This document shows positions 42,777 through 54,792 of a DNA stretch of 64,000 bases, in pieces. Below the pieces are notes generated by a model. That model did not search any database. It was not told the origin of the DNA and saw nothing but the letters and a program-made list of their open reading frames with translations. The stretch lies in assembly GCA_009823505.1 (NCBI GenBank), contig VZQC01013995.1:649934-713933 (forward strand). Direction: 5' to 3'. Numbering within the stretch: position 1 is the stretch's first letter; every line of letters starts with the position of its first letter. The position numbers and the translations under genes are program-made. Origin of the DNA: Rhizomys pruinosus (lineage: Eukaryota > Chordata > Mammalia > Rodentia > Spalacidae).

Positions 42777-42808
42777 CTCTCTCTCTTTCTTTCTCTTTCT
42801 TTTTTTTT
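42690..42808 (+). repeat. (TTTC)n microsatellite
   Basis: About 120 bp of TTTC units with a CTCTCT patch and terminal T-run. It is a pure polypyrimidine strand. Frames across it translate as Phe-Leu-Ser repeats or, reversed, Lys-Glu-Arg repeats. Confidence 0.97.
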
Positions 42809-43205
42809 GAGTGATAGAAAAGAAGAAAAAGGGAGCCAAGATGATTATTCAAAGGAGACAGATAGTAGAAGAAATGCAAATTAAATTATAATTCCTCAAA
42901 GAGTATTTATCATAAGAAAGTCCAACCATTTTTGGTTAAATCATAAATCCAATGGAAACTGTATATCTGAGGTCCAGGCTTACAGAACAAAGGACAGGGA
43001 GCCGGTCCCTCAGTAAGAGAGACCCAGGCCTTGGATTTTAGTCTTAGCTTTGTTGAGCCTCAGCTTATCCCCCTTTAAGAAGTAAGAAATGTTCCAGCTC
43101 TGTGCCGTGACAGACAGGCCGCCAGCACTGTCACTTGCCCTCTCGAATGCGCAGCTAACCTGTTTGTGTCTATGGTAGATAATCTATGAGTGAACAGCCC
43201 TTTTT
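42809..43205 (+). other. Mostly unique, weak MIR trace
   Basis: About 42985-43090 has weak MIR-like wording ('cttagctttgttgagcctca' with 'gcttatccccctttaagaag'). Otherwise nothing is recognised. Confidence 0.3.
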
Positions 43206-43540
43206 AACTCTGCCTTGAGAAGATTATTCCAAAGCTCAACGATGAATGGGATGCAATTCTGATAAAAACATTTTGTAAGGTGACAATTTAAAGAGCCTCA
43301 GAGTAGATGAGTTCGTGACTTGTCAGGAATGAGTTAAGATTGCTTCCTTGTTTCTATGAGAAAGAAGAGGAGAAGCAGGTCATGTTGGGAACTGTCTCTG
43401 AAATTAAACAGCTATTTATGGCACATGTTAGAGTTTATGCCATTTATTCCTTTCAGATTCATGCATGCTTCCTGTGACTGTATCACTGCAAGTTAATATG
43501 TCAATTATTAACTTCCTGGTAACTTAAGAAAGTGCCTTCA
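43206..43540. other. Candidate conserved non-coding element
   Basis: Repeat-free with developmental-enhancer-like content: TAAT/ATTA cores ('gtcaattattaacttcc', 'ctgaaattaaacagc'), 'ggcacatgttagagtttatg' and 'gattcatgcatgc'. The assignment rests on composition only. Confidence 0.2.
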
Positions 43541-43900
43541 TTTACTACACGTCATCACACTGAGGTGCTGCATTCTGTTGAGGTTGTAAGAATGAAAATG
43601 TGACAACTGCACCCATATAACAGAGCCCAGAGTCTTTCTTCTTTCTTTACATAAAACCTTGGGAAAACATTCATTCCTTTTGATAAAAGTAGCTTTTGCC
43701 TGGCTAATATTGCACTCCTGTTGTGCAATATGGTTTTGGATGAAAATGTGCAAAACCAGCTCTTACTTCCAAATGTTCTGAAACCATGGAGAAGGCCCTG
43801 AGAAAATGTGGGTTCTCAAGACTCGGGGGGGGGGATCCTGAACATGCATGTGCACTGCTTTGGGTTAGGACAGTTGCTTTGGTGGTTAGACAGCAAGAAG
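43541..43900. other. Unique sequence, nothing recognised
   Basis: No repeat or gene is recognised. A run of nine Gs is at 43826-43834. Confidence 0.4.
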
Positions 43901-43920
43901 TTTTCCTTTCCTTTTCTTTC

Positions 43921-43999
<79 letters not shown>

Positions 44000-44002
44000 T
44001 TT
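43901..44002 (+). repeat. (TTTC)n microsatellite
   Basis: About 100 bp of TTTC units in the same orientation as the tract about 1.1 kb to the left. The overlapping frames (43786-44037, 43808-44164) are microsatellite translation. Confidence 0.97.
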
Positions 44003-44765
44003 GTCTTTATGAAAATTTTCTTTTTGCTTCTAAATGAAGAAACTGGACTAGCCAGCCCAGCCTGCTGTGGGGGGGGAGGGGGAGCCAGGTCCCTTGGCTT
44101 CTTACTTTTTTTTTTTGTCTTTTTGAGACTTCTTATCTTGCTGCTGGCTACCTCTGTTCTTTGAATATGAGTTTTGGTTATTTGGAGAATGCCCCACTCT
44201 GCTTACAATGGAAACTTTATTCATATGAATCAAAGCAGCTGTGCATATAATGCTTTCAGTTACAGTTGAGACTGAAAATCGACCCTTCGATTTCAGCAAC
44301 AGACAGAATGTATCCTCCCTGTGGTAGTGAGGCAGGATGAAGCCAGTTGCCACAGATCTTTGTCGCCTGCAGCCAAGCCATTCTGCCCCAACCCCCAACA
44401 CTCTGCCCTGAGATCTAGAAGACCGGAGCACACAGTAGACTCAGCTCCAGCTGTTTATTCTCAGCGAAAGACACTTGGCATTTCTGAACTTTGCTGAGTT
44501 GGAAGCAAGTTATTTTGGTGGAAGATGCTGTAGCTGGGTTTCTGTTGCCAGGAGAACAGAAGGGTGGTGAGAACACTTTGACCCTGCAGGGTGGGTTTGG
44601 GCAGGCCAGCCTTGGCAGTGCCTCTCCTTAGGTAGAACCTAGCTAAGCCTTGTCCATGGAAATAGGGAAAGCCTGCCTGTGATTATAGGGGAGGGGGGTG
44701 GAGGTCAGTTCATGCTCTTGAGTGAGTAATAACATGGTCATCCTCTTTATTGAAGGCCCACTTTT
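44003..44765. other. Unique sequence, nothing recognised
   Basis: No repeat is recognised apart from a T-run at 44106-44115. The stretch 44160-44290 is AT-rich and repeat-free. The minus frame 44102-44431 has no domain. Confidence 0.4.
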
Positions 44766-44965
44766 TTCTAAAGCCTTTGTTATGTATGCTGATTACAATA
44801 ACAGGAATCTCACCCACATCCCACAAAGTAGATATGGACATCATCATCATCCTCATTTTATACATCAAGGTTCAGATCATTAAGGTTTAAGTAGTTTGCT
44901 CTACATCACATAGCTAGGAAGTCACAATGCCTTAAACTGAGCTGCCTGACTCATGCTCTGTGCGG
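44766..44965 (-). mobile_element. MIR, minus strand
   Basis: Clear reversed MIR wording: 'cctcattttatacatcaagg', 'ttaaggtttaagtagtttgc', 'tctacatcacatagctagga', 'agtcacaatgccttaaac', 'ctgactcatgctctgtgc'. This is the best-preserved MIR in the window. Confidence 0.65.
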
Positions 44966-47900
44966 CCCCAGGCTAACGAGTCTGAACATGGCTTGGTAGG
45001 ATGTGGTACAGATGCGCCTGTTCATAACACAAGTTAGCCTGAGGTGAATTCAAGTGATGTCTTCAGACAGAAGACAAGCTGATGAGACCAAATTAGCAAA
45101 AACACTAAAATAAATGTTCTGCCTCTTTTCGAGTAGGATACCGATTTTGGAGCATTCCTCTGTGAGAGAGCAGCTCTAAGAAAAAAAGCAAGTTCACTCA
45201 GAGGTCTAGAGGACCCCATCTGTGAGGCAAGACCAGGCAAGCGGCTTTCCCCCACTTCCTCCTTCCCAGACATTCTCAGCATGAGAATTGAGCAGGCTCA
45301 GGAAACAGGAGTCTGCAGAGTGGCTTGATCAGCTTTCTAGTTCTCTCCCACAGCAGCATTCTGTCCCCCGTGACTGCCTTAATCTACTTCTTCATCACCA
45401 GGGCTGGACAATGAGGGTGGGTCACCTGGCCCCCACTTCATTACAGCCTGGCCCTTTCTCTCTGCAGCTGTGAGGTCCCCACTGTGGATGCGTCTAATTC
45501 TGTGGGCTCAGGCAGTGTTTTCCAGCACTTGTCGCTTTTCTTTCCATTCCCGTTGTAACCACATAATTCAGAGCGCTGTGACTTCTCTCTAATCAATGCT
45601 GTTAGATCCATCTTCTGAAAGGAACCTCTGTCACTCCTGTGTCTACAAACCACCTGATTCTTCAGCTTCTCCTGCAGCACACGAGACAGCATCCCCTGAC
45701 ACTCACAACAGGGCTTTTCGGCCTCCCTTCCTCTAATACAAATGTGCCAGGCTGTGGTCCGCACCTTCCCCAAGACATACAATGCCTCATTGCCTTCTCT
45801 GCCCTGTGACCTTTGTTTTTCCTGAAAGCAGTAACTGTGCCTGCTCTTTGCTTGACACTTGTTAGTTTTTGCTTACTCATTCCATTTGGGTGTTACAGTT
45901 TATCTGCAGGGTATATATAATTGTACGCATATAAGGGATTTAAAAATAGCGGCTCAAAAAAAATAAATAAAAATAGTGGCTCAGAGTGGGACTGAAGCTC
46001 AAGGTTCTGTAGACAAGGGACCATCTCAAAGTCAAGTTCGAATACACTAATTCTGCACTCTTCCAAAATAAAAGCCAAGGGCACGCCTCTGGGTTCTTAC
46101 AGCAATTTGTTTAACTTGCTGACCACTTAAAGCAATCAGGGAGGAAAGCCAGAGAGTTCCTGGTAATAATGACAGACATGATACCAACAGAGATCAAGCT
46201 TTTAAATAGCTGTTGATCATGACCATTCCAGAAACACCATGCTTTAATCACAGCCATGCACACACTTGCACAGGCTGAAACAAGCATTACCAATAACATC
46301 ATTTCTAATTGCATGATGTACTTTCATGTATTAAAAACCTTTTGGCTAGGGACCTACTAAATTCATTTTTGAGGACCACTAATGAGTCCTAGGTAACAGC
46401 ACATAAAATCCTGACTGCAATCTGATCTGTGTCTTCTAGCTCTTCAACTGTTTTAGAGGTTTGCAACAGCCTGGGTTAGCAAAGACAGGATAGTTCACTA
46501 GGGATTTAAGCCAGTTCCTATCAGGAACACAAACAGTTCTGACAAGGCTGGGCCAGGAAGGAAGGGCCTTGACCAGAAGACATCAGCTCCTTCTTGCAGG
46601 AAGGTCAAAGGTAGGGATTCTCTCGGGGGGCCATGTTACAGCAGGGTATCTTCAAAGAGTGAGATTTGTGAGAGCCGAAGAACCCAGAAAGGATTTTCAA
46701 CAAGATATGTCTGAAGATGGAGAGGAGACTTGTATACTCATCACAAGCCTGACCCTGGTGAGAAAGCAGCTAGAATTTAAAAATAACAAAAATGTAATAA
46801 AATTCTCTGTATCTGCATAGTGAGTGTGCGGCCTACAGGACTATAAACCTGTCACTGAATTTAGTATCATTTCAACTTATGAAGCACTTGATGTTTGCAA
46901 AGTGCTTGTACAATTACCAATTACCATAATGTTCATCTTCTGAGCACTTCAGCTCCTAGAAGGCCCGAGGACTTCAGAATAAGAGTGGAGAGGGTGGAGA
47001 AAAAGAAAAACAGTGGTCAAGCTAGTTAAGGACCAAGCTTCAGCGCCTTGTGTCGCTGGAGCTGCGCAAGATGTGGGGTACCTGCTTCTAGCAACCTCTT
47101 TTTCTTCCAGCACCCAGAGCGGGCAGTGCTGGCAGTCTCTCTCATGCATTTCCAGCATGCTGCTGCACTTGGGACCACTCAGTCTGACTCAGTGTGCACT
47201 TGAAGCAGAAGCTCGGGAAGGAAAGGCAAGGGTGTGGCACCTGTAACCCAAGACCAGGCCCAAGTCAGAGATCCTGGCAGAAGTGTTTGTAGTTCCTGGG
47301 AAAAAGCATTGGGGACAGGGACAAAGCTGTTTCAGACCTTATGTGTCCAGATAGCAAGAACATGCTAGAAGTCTAGGCAAGGGTTTGCGTGGCACCCTGT
47401 GTTCTGGCACTGTTTACAGGCAATGGTCAGCGAAGCCCTGTACACTGGTGGATTTCAAGGAATTCCAAAGAAATGGCTTCAAGGGGTGTCAAAGGCAGTG
47501 ATTCAGGATGTGTCTGTTTCCTTTGCAAGGCTCTTTTGTGCTTCTCTCCCTACATTTGAAAGTCCATAGCAGCAGCCACTACTGGCAAGAGGAAGCAGAA
47601 CATGGCTCGAATGCTGCCAGTATTGTAGTTTAACAGTTTAGGAACACAAGGCAGCCTTTTAATTGAAAGTGAATTTTGATTCAAACATTTTCTGTTAGGT
47701 TAGTTAGAACCTCTGTCAGAAATCCTGCAGTTTTTGACCATGGGTAGCTAACTAAATACCGTACCAGCAGCCAGACTGACAGGGCTTTTTTGGGAAGCAT
47801 TCTGCCCAGGCTTGACCCTAATAATCACTCAGTCCTTTCATTAAGGGAAATTTAAATCTCGATCTCTTCATGAAATGATACTTGTATATTTCAACACACA

Positions 47901-48722
47901 ATGTCTTGAAACACATGTTGTGTGAGTGCTCCCAAATCTCTTTCAAAGTAGAACGTGACATCCCTGTCCTCATTTTATACAGGTAGAAAACTAGTGGGTG
48001 TTTGGGGAGCAACTGTCCAAGGTTACGCTCTGCTTACTTGTCTCATTGCCCTACACCTGCCCCCCAGTTCTCGTCATGCTCACTGCATGGGTCTCCTCCT
48101 GTCGAGAAGGAAGACCTGTGTTCTTGCCTGTGACACGCGTGGTCTGATATTGCGGGTGCGGATGCTACCCCGGTGTCTCTTCTCCAGGGTTCTGCTGTTT
48201 TCCAACGCCTTCCACCCTCCTGGAGAATTTGCCAGCTTCCTGTCACTGTTAGGGAGCCCCTTGCGCTCTCAGCCTCGCTCCTGACAGCTCTAAATCAGTT
48301 TTAATCTCTATCCCTGTGGCTTCCTGACTCCACCACTGCTGCTGGCCATAGCCTTCACTGGCCTCCATGAGTCTCCCTATGTTCTAGATGTTTGTGTTAC
48401 CAGAATTCATCCCCAACGAGTGGCCTCGAGTGCCACGGCCTTCAGGAAGTGATTCAGCCCATGAATGGACTTCTGTTCTTAGAAAAGGCATCTAAGGATT
48501 TGTTCACTTCTGTGGCTTCAGAAGTTTTTTTCCAAGGAGGAAATCTCAAGACTATATTCATTTGGAACAATGAAGAAAAAATATAAATGAAACACCTATA
48601 TATTTGTGAGGGAAGAACTATGAAAAGCAAAGCGTAAATTGTGTAGGTGCCTGATAGATGACTGTCACAGGGCTGAATTAGACTTGTGACAGGAAGGAAA
48701 TCAACATAAAAGTTAATAGTAG
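44966..48722. other. Long repeat-poor unique region
   Basis: About 3.75 kb with no clear SINE, LTR or L1. Weak MIR-like traces may lie near 46855-46930 and 47950-48020. Open frames (45034-45282, 45441-45782, 46569-46820, 47955-48284 and others) are short, opposed and without domains. The longest repeat-poor block in the window, it is where I would first look for an unrecognised exon or regulatory element, but none can be defended from sequence. Confidence 0.4.
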
Positions 48723-48854
48723 TTCCTAGCATTTGGGAGGTAGAGGCAGGCAGGTCTCTGTGAGTCCAAGGCCAGCCTGGTCTACAGAGTGAGCTCCAGG
48801 CCGGCTGGGACTTAAAGGGAGACTCTGTCTCCAAAATACCAAAAAAAAAAAAAA
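48723..48854 (+). mobile_element. B1 SINE, plus strand, 5'-truncated
   Basis: 'ctagcatttgggaggtagag', 'gtctctgtgagtccaaggcc', 'agcctggtctacagagtgag', 'ctccaggccggctggg' and an A-tail. Confidence 0.9.
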
Positions 48855-48874
48855 TAATAATAATAATAATAATA
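48841..48874 (+). repeat. A-run and (TAA)n in a B1 tail
   Basis: Fourteen As followed by TAA units, continuing from the B1 tail, a common origin of AT-rich microsatellites. Confidence 0.9.
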
Positions 48875-48888
48875 GTAGTATGAGAATT

Positions 48889-49061
48889 CTTTTTTCCTTT
48901 TTTGAGACAAGCTCTTCCTATGTAGTCTTGATTGGCCTGATGCTGGATATGTAGATATGTGGATATCAGTTGGCCTTGAACTCATAGAGCTCTGCCTGCT
49001 TCTGCCTCTGCCTCTGCATCCCGAGTGCTGGGATTAAATGTGTACACCACCATGTCAGGCT
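48889..49061 (-). mobile_element. B1 SINE, minus strand, with internal insertion
   Basis: 'ttttttgagacaagctcttc', 'cttgaactcatagagctctg', 'cctgcttctgcctctgcctc' and 'gagtgctgggattaaatgtg' are reversed B1. An extra segment at about 48950-48972 interrupts the consensus. It lies tail to tail with the plus-strand B1 just to the left. Confidence 0.88.
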
Positions 49062-50251
49062 GAGAAGTCTTATTGTAATAATGGAATGTTTAAGTGCTCT
49101 GGGTGTTGGGAATAATCCAAGGTGTCTAGAGACTGCCTTTTGTCTTTCTTCTCATTCTCTCCGTGGTGGGTTTCCTTTCATCCATGCATGCCGCACGTGT
49201 CATAGATCTTGCTCCATGTTCTTTCTCCTTGCTCAGAATGCCCTGCCTCCCTTCTCATTATTTAATGAGGAAACCATATTAGGAAACTACACTTCCTCCA
49301 TGCGCCCTTTCCCATATGACTGAGAAAACAGTAATGATTCCTCCATCTAGCTCTTCTTCTGTCAACCATCTTGTCTCCTTGTCTACTCTTATTTATAAGG
49401 TGACTTCCACTAAGAAGGAATCATTGCCATCTACCCTGTGAAGTCAACCACAGTTTAGGGACCGCCACGGCTGTTCTGTGCTCTGTGTACCTACAACAGC
49501 TTTGCTGCTGAATAACCGCAGTCTTTCTGTTCATGCTGGTAAGGTGTCTCATGAATTTCTGGTAGCCTGCAAATACCTTGGCTGCTACAACTGAGGAGTG
49601 ACTAAATAAAATTTTACACAGAAGATTCTTTTCTCCATGAATAAGAAGTATAAAAATATAAAAACTGAATTCAACACTGCAACATTATGGCAATGCATAT
49701 ATTTTTGTTAAGTGTTCACATTTTTTTCTCACATTTTTTTCCTAACAAAATGATCTGATACCAACCTAGAAATCGTCAATATGACATCGAATTGCTAATG
49801 ACAAAACACCAGAGCTTCACCTGAAAGGTGCAATTGAAAGATTTCCTTTATCACAGGAAGGTACAAGAGGAATAATTATCATCAAAGCCTTGTATTGCTT
49901 CCATTGTGGAACAGAAAAATTGCTGCACTTCTTTATCAAGTCAAAATTGCTAGCTGCTGTGTAATTTCCAGAAAAATAACTAAGACAGGGATGGGCTGTA
50001 ACTGAAAAAAAAATCATTAGTGAGACAACTGCATGAGCAGAACAGAGGACACAGAAGAGCTTAGTTCCCGGCCACAGCTGCTCCTTAGGGTGGAAGGAGA
50101 GTGGTGCCTGGCTCATAGACCAAGGGAAGCCTTTCACTTACAGACCAAGACTTTCTTTTGGCACTAAAATACAACTGTTGTGACTAGAAACTATTGCTGG
50201 GGTATAAAATCATGGAAGTTGGGTAACTCTCAGATAATAAATCACAGTAAA
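49062..50251. other. Unique sequence, nothing recognised
   Basis: About 1.2 kb without a recognised repeat. Frames at 49081-49323 and 49817-50137 (minus) carry no domain. Confidence 0.45.
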
Positions 50252-50408
50252 TTTTTTTTTCCTTTTTTGGTCTTTTTGAGACAGGGTCTCCCTTTAGTCC
50301 CAGCTGACCTGGAACTCACTATGTAGACCAAGCTGAACTCACAGAGATCCGCCTGCATCTGCCCCTCCCAAGTGCTGGGATTAAAGGTGTGTGCCACCAT
50401 GCCTGGCC
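50252..50408 (-). mobile_element. B1 SINE, minus strand, near full length
   Basis: 'ggtctttttgagacagggtc', 'ccagctgacctggaactcac', 'tatgtagaccaagctgaact', 'gtgctgggattaaaggtgtg' and 'gccaccatgcctggcccc' give an almost complete reversed B1. It is the best-preserved B1 in the window. Confidence 0.93.
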
Positions 50409-51938
50409 CCTACAGCAAATATTAAATGCAGCATAGCATACGTCTTCAAGATAAGTAGCTGTCAATATGCTGTAAAGCTAACGTAACTCTAACATTCATT
50501 AAGCATATTCAAATGCTTTGAATTCTTTTAATGATCAAAATAAACCTAAAAAATTATTTAACTACTATTGCGTTAGCTGATATAGCACATCATAGTTGAT
50601 CTTAGCCAAAAGCTAAAGAAATGATTCATAGTAACAAATCAATAAGTTCTGACCACTAAGCCAGACCTCCTCTATTTGATAATAAATAATAACAGAGAGC
50701 TAAGTGTGTCTTTCTTTATTCTATAAATAAATTTCTAAAAGGATGTGTATAATTCAGAAATTCCCAAACAGAACCGTATTAGAATATAAGTCTGTCCACA
50801 GCTATATGGCCAGTGCTGTGGATGACCACTGGCCCATGGAAGGCTCTTAATAATTATGAGTCAAACTATAGAATGAATCAGTGAATGAGGGCATCTGATA
50901 CAGTACTGCACATTGGGAAAATACTCAATAGATTACTTTAGAGTTGGATTTAAAAGAATTTATTTTGTGAATCCATTTTCCACAAAGGAATGACCATTTG
51001 ATTTTGTGGTGGTCTAAATCTCAATTTTCATTTTGTTAAAGCGAAGATGAAATGAAAAAGCATTCACATTTAATAGAGATGTTATTAAATTTCTTTTTAC
51101 TGGAAAAAGACAAAAACATTGCAGGGATCTCAAAGCTGATTGGATACCAGGATCACTGTGGAAAACTCAGCCACCATCTCTGGACGTGTTTGGAGAACAG
51201 TTCATAGGCCCTAATCTATTCTTGCTGCTTGCTTTTAAGGAGAGTTTTATTCCAGCTATGAAATAATGGATGGATTGGGGCTGTAGGGTTTGAGAAAATA
51301 GTACCCTTTGTTTTCAGTGTGTGGGTTGACAGGCAAGTGTCTTTGAGCTAGTCACCTTTCTTGTGGATTCAGACAAAACAAGCTGTAATCAGTATTCATC
51401 CTATCAGATGTAAGAAGAAAGTAGGGAAGATCCATGTTATGACAGCACGATCCAAGTGTCCCTGTTAAAAGTCCCTTGTGTGGCTTCCACCACAGTCATG
51501 CAAAAACAGACACTCAGGAAGCTGGTGTTTTCTTGCAGGGAATTTTAATTTGTTTTCATTTTGGCACTGAGGTCAAGGGCTAGCTACAAGGTTTTTCACA
51601 GTGGCCCCTATGAAAGCAAGGATGACCAGACACCAATTGGAACACCCAACAGATGGACCAGGGCCGGAGTGGCACGGATGAACTGTGCCAGTGCAGGAGC
51701 AGCTTCTTCCAGTCAGAGCCAAAGCAGGTACCAGGCTGTGGGTGGCACTCCACTGTGAGGCCACAGGGAGCCACTCAGAGGGAAGCTTCAGGAAGCCGAC
51801 CGCTTTTGTTTATCTCAAATATGTAAACATTTTTTGTGCTTCCTGGAAGCATCATCTGAGAGTTACTTGATTACATTTTTGTAAGTGACGGCTATCCATT
51901 ATTGTAATTTGTAGCTCTCCTAAACACATTTCCCTGCA
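50409..51938. other. Unique AT-rich sequence
   Basis: About 1.5 kb. A weak MIR-tail trace is near 50830-50890. Opposed frames at 51561-51758 (plus) and 51573-51774 (minus) have no domain. No repeat is clearly recognised. Confidence 0.4.
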
Positions 51939-51954
51939 GCCCCCCCCCCCCCCA
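51939..51954 (+). repeat. Poly(C) tract
   Basis: A run of about sixteen Cs, G-quadruplex or i-motif prone and a frequent site of length error. Confidence 0.85.
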
Positions 51955-52180
51955 TTTAATGACGTGTTGTTCTGGTAATTTCAAAAGGATTTGGCCTCAT
52001 AACTCATTTCGATGAGGCAAAAAGCAAAACTTCATGAGGGTCAACCACGCCTACCTTGTTTGCTGCTGGAATGAAGTATATAATGTTCATCTGGTACACA
52101 GGATGAACTCATTAAAATATTCAATCTTCTACTATCTTTCCTGCTTGGTAATGAAAATAAAACATACCTCATCCCCAGAC
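51955..52180. other. Candidate conserved non-coding element
   Basis: A repeat-free stretch ('tggcctcataactcatttcg', 'gaactcattaaaatattcaa', 'ggtaatgaaaataaaacata'). Low-confidence suggestion based on composition and absence of repeats. Confidence 0.18.
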
Positions 52181-52914
52181 TGGTGAAGCTTTTGATGAAC
52201 TACTACAGAGGGGATGGCATTAAATCATGAAAACACCCACCAAGGTGCACTTGCATCACTAGCCTCACACACGCGTCAGTGGCTGCACTCTGTGGAAGCG
52301 TCACAGGAACCAGGAGTCTCCATTCCTCTGTGAGTCTTCATCCCTTGTGAATGAAGTTCCCAGAAAAACTGCATCTTGAACCTGAACATTCTGTAAAGGC
52401 TGATCATCTGATTAGCACGTCGGTGAAGGGTTTGGGATGTTGCAGTTCCAGAGCCCAGTTACCATTTATCATGGGGCATCTTTAGCCCACCAAATAGCCA
52501 CCCCTTGCTCACCGTTGTTTCTGACTTAATATCCTGTGACTAAAAATGAAAACCTTTTGGGTTGTGCTAACTTAGCAGACCTCCAGCTCCCACCAACCGA
52601 AAGGCTGAGCATTGCTGGACAGCATCTGAGGCCCAGGGCTGAGGTTTCACCTTTGGCCTATTCACCTACTTGATGTCTCTACCAGTGTATTGGAAAACCT
52701 TCTTGACTTACGAGTTTTCTTGGTTTTGTTACTAGACAAACTTCATGAAACTGCTACCATGTTGGGCATGGAATTTGGGGTAACCTAAATCTGTGATTTG
52801 GGGCCATGGTCACTTATGTTTGGCTCTGGAATACTCGATCTCTTATCCCCTTTGAGGTGACAGTTAGCTTTCGTGGAGAAGGGTACAGCCTGCTGTTGTG
52901 TTAGTTTGAAATGC
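52181..52914. other. Unique sequence, nothing recognised
   Basis: No repeat or gene is recognised. Confidence 0.45.
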
Positions 52915-53080
52915 TGAGTCCGGGACTCTGGGCAACCTTGGATATCTCAGATGAATCTTTTCCTCCTTTGAGCTCAGTGCCTCATTTATAAAGCAGGGAT
53001 CCTTGTTTCTCTGGGAACACCGTGTAAACTCAAGTCATTCACAAAGGCCATAGTACCACTCCAACGTAAGACTCTTGGCT
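52915..53080 (+). mobile_element. MIR relic
   Basis: 'gggcaaccttggatatctca', 'ttgagctcagtgcctcattt' and 'ataaagcagggatcc' follow the MIR core order. Confidence 0.4.
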
Positions 53081-53203
53081 GCTTCAACCAGTCAGCACAT
53101 GGAAAAGCTTGTGAAGCAGGAATCATCACTTGAAATGGAAACTGCTGCTTGCTCAAGCAAGACTGTGTGGTATAGAATGATTCTGTTAAGTTTTAGGAGG
53201 GGA

Positions 53204-53258
53204 ACTCCCTCCCTCCCTCCCTCCCTTCCTTCTTTCCTTCCTTCTCTCTGTCTTTTTG
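53204..53258 (+). repeat. (CCCT)n/(CCTT)n pyrimidine tract
   Basis: Compound CCCT, CCTT and TCTC units. Confidence 0.93.
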
Positions 53259-54097
53259 TTAAGATTAAAATACTGTTATGTTTAAATCCATTATGTACAT
53301 GGTTCCAACAGTATGGGAGAATAACCCAGATATCCATGCTTGTGGAGTGCTTCCCAGTCCCTCACACTTCAAGGTAGCAGGGAGTCTGCTAGGTGATGCC
53401 TTCCCTCCCAGCAGGAAAGCACAAGAGCCCCGGCATGGGCATGAAGACATCCTGAGGTGGGCCTTGTACCTTGTGAGCATTATTTCTGTGGGATCTCCAT
53501 CCACTTGGCTCTCTGGAATTCTGTTACTGGATCAACATGCTTTATTGTTATGTTTGAGCATTTCCATGCTGTGTAAAATGCTGGCAAGCACACACTAAGT
53601 TCAGTTGATGTTGGCAGAGCAAACTGGCCTAAATGATTTCGTGCTGCCCTTTTTATTCTGGAAAAGGTCAATTTATCCTGTGTCATTCCCATTTTAGGAC
53701 TAATATACATGTCTGCTTAAGGAAAGAGGTGATAAGAGACAGGATGGAAAAGACTTGGAAGCAGAATCCCAGCAGGACCTGGCACACAAGCTTCCATAGC
53801 AGCTGTAACACTGAAAATCTAAGCAAATGATTTTATATGATGTCTTACAATATGACTAAGGATGCGTTAGTTTTAGCTTTGAACCTGCGATTATTAGTAG
53901 GCCTAAAATTTTGAGTTTGGTGCTAATGAAACCAACATGTGACAGGTGAGATAGGATGTATTCTAAGTCAGTCATGCAGAACTTCTAGGCCAGGCCCAGG
54001 CTGTGCACACCGGGTCAGTTTTACTGGTGGAACAGAGTTACTACATATCTGGGTCACTTGAGTTTTTCCACTAAGAGATCAGATTGCTTGTAGCCTT
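53259..54097. other. Unique sequence, nothing recognised
   Basis: Opposed frames at 53265-53504 (minus) and 53278-53598 (plus) have no domain. No repeat is recognised. Confidence 0.45.
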
Positions 54098-54113
54098 AAA
54101 AAAACAACAACAA

Positions 54114-54360
54114 GGGCTGGAGAGATGGCTGGTGGTTAAGAGCGCCAACCGCTCTTGCAGAGGACCCAGGTTCGATCCCCAGCACCCACATGGCGGCCGA
54201 GAGCCGTCTGGAGCTCCGGTTCCATGGGAACTCCAGTTCCAGGGGAATCCGACACCCTCTTCTGACCTCTGTGGCATTGCACGACATGGGTGCATGGACC
54301 TGCATGCAGACAGTACATTCATACACATATGGAAATAAATAAAATTAATTTAAAAAAATT
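54114..54360 (+). mobile_element. B3-like SINE, plus strand, full length with TSD
   Basis: Starts 'gggctggagagatggctggt', has 'accgctcttgcagaggaccc', a canonical B box 'aggttcgatccccagcac', 'catggcggccgagagccgtc', then a variant of the internal duplication ('ctccggttccatgggaactc', 'cagttccaggggaatcc') and an A-rich tail. A perfect 16-bp target duplication flanks it (54098-54113 and 54361-54376), though it is simple A/CAA-rich sequence. The A box lost its 'ctcag' segment, which should weaken Pol III initiation. Reverse-strand frames (54071-54328) are SINE translation. Confidence 0.92.
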
Positions 54361-54376
54361 AAAAAAACAACAACAA

Positions 54377-54792
54377 CAAAACTTCAATTATATGATCCTT
54401 AGCCATGAAATTCTAGGCTCCTGTGTTATTGAGTCACTATTAAGAAACTTGCATAATTCTAGTGATTAAAGAATTTATTAAATAAAATCCACATTTATTT
54501 CTCTCTGTGTAGAGTAGGGGGTTAAAGAAGATAAACCAACCATAGGCAGGAGGTCACGGAAACAACCGGGACTCAGCCCAGATGTCTGTGCCGGGTTGTG
54601 AGGCACATAGACTATGGACTGTGAGTGTCTCCATGTGGCAGCCTATATGGAAACACTACTATCATCCACTTGGCCATGCTCTGCCTTTAGATTTTCTTAG
54701 TAACCTTCAGATAATTAATTGGCTTTCCCTGCTACATCAAATTCTGAAATGAAGGTGCCCTGGATAGAAAATATTGCTTGCTCGTCTGATCG
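54377..54792. other. Unique sequence, nothing recognised
   Basis: No repeat or gene is recognised. Confidence 0.45.

Noticed and set aside
42482..42879. Frames with Phe-Leu-Ser or Lys-Glu-Arg repeats (also at 43786-44164)
   Set aside because: Translations of (TTTC)n/(GAAA)n microsatellites.
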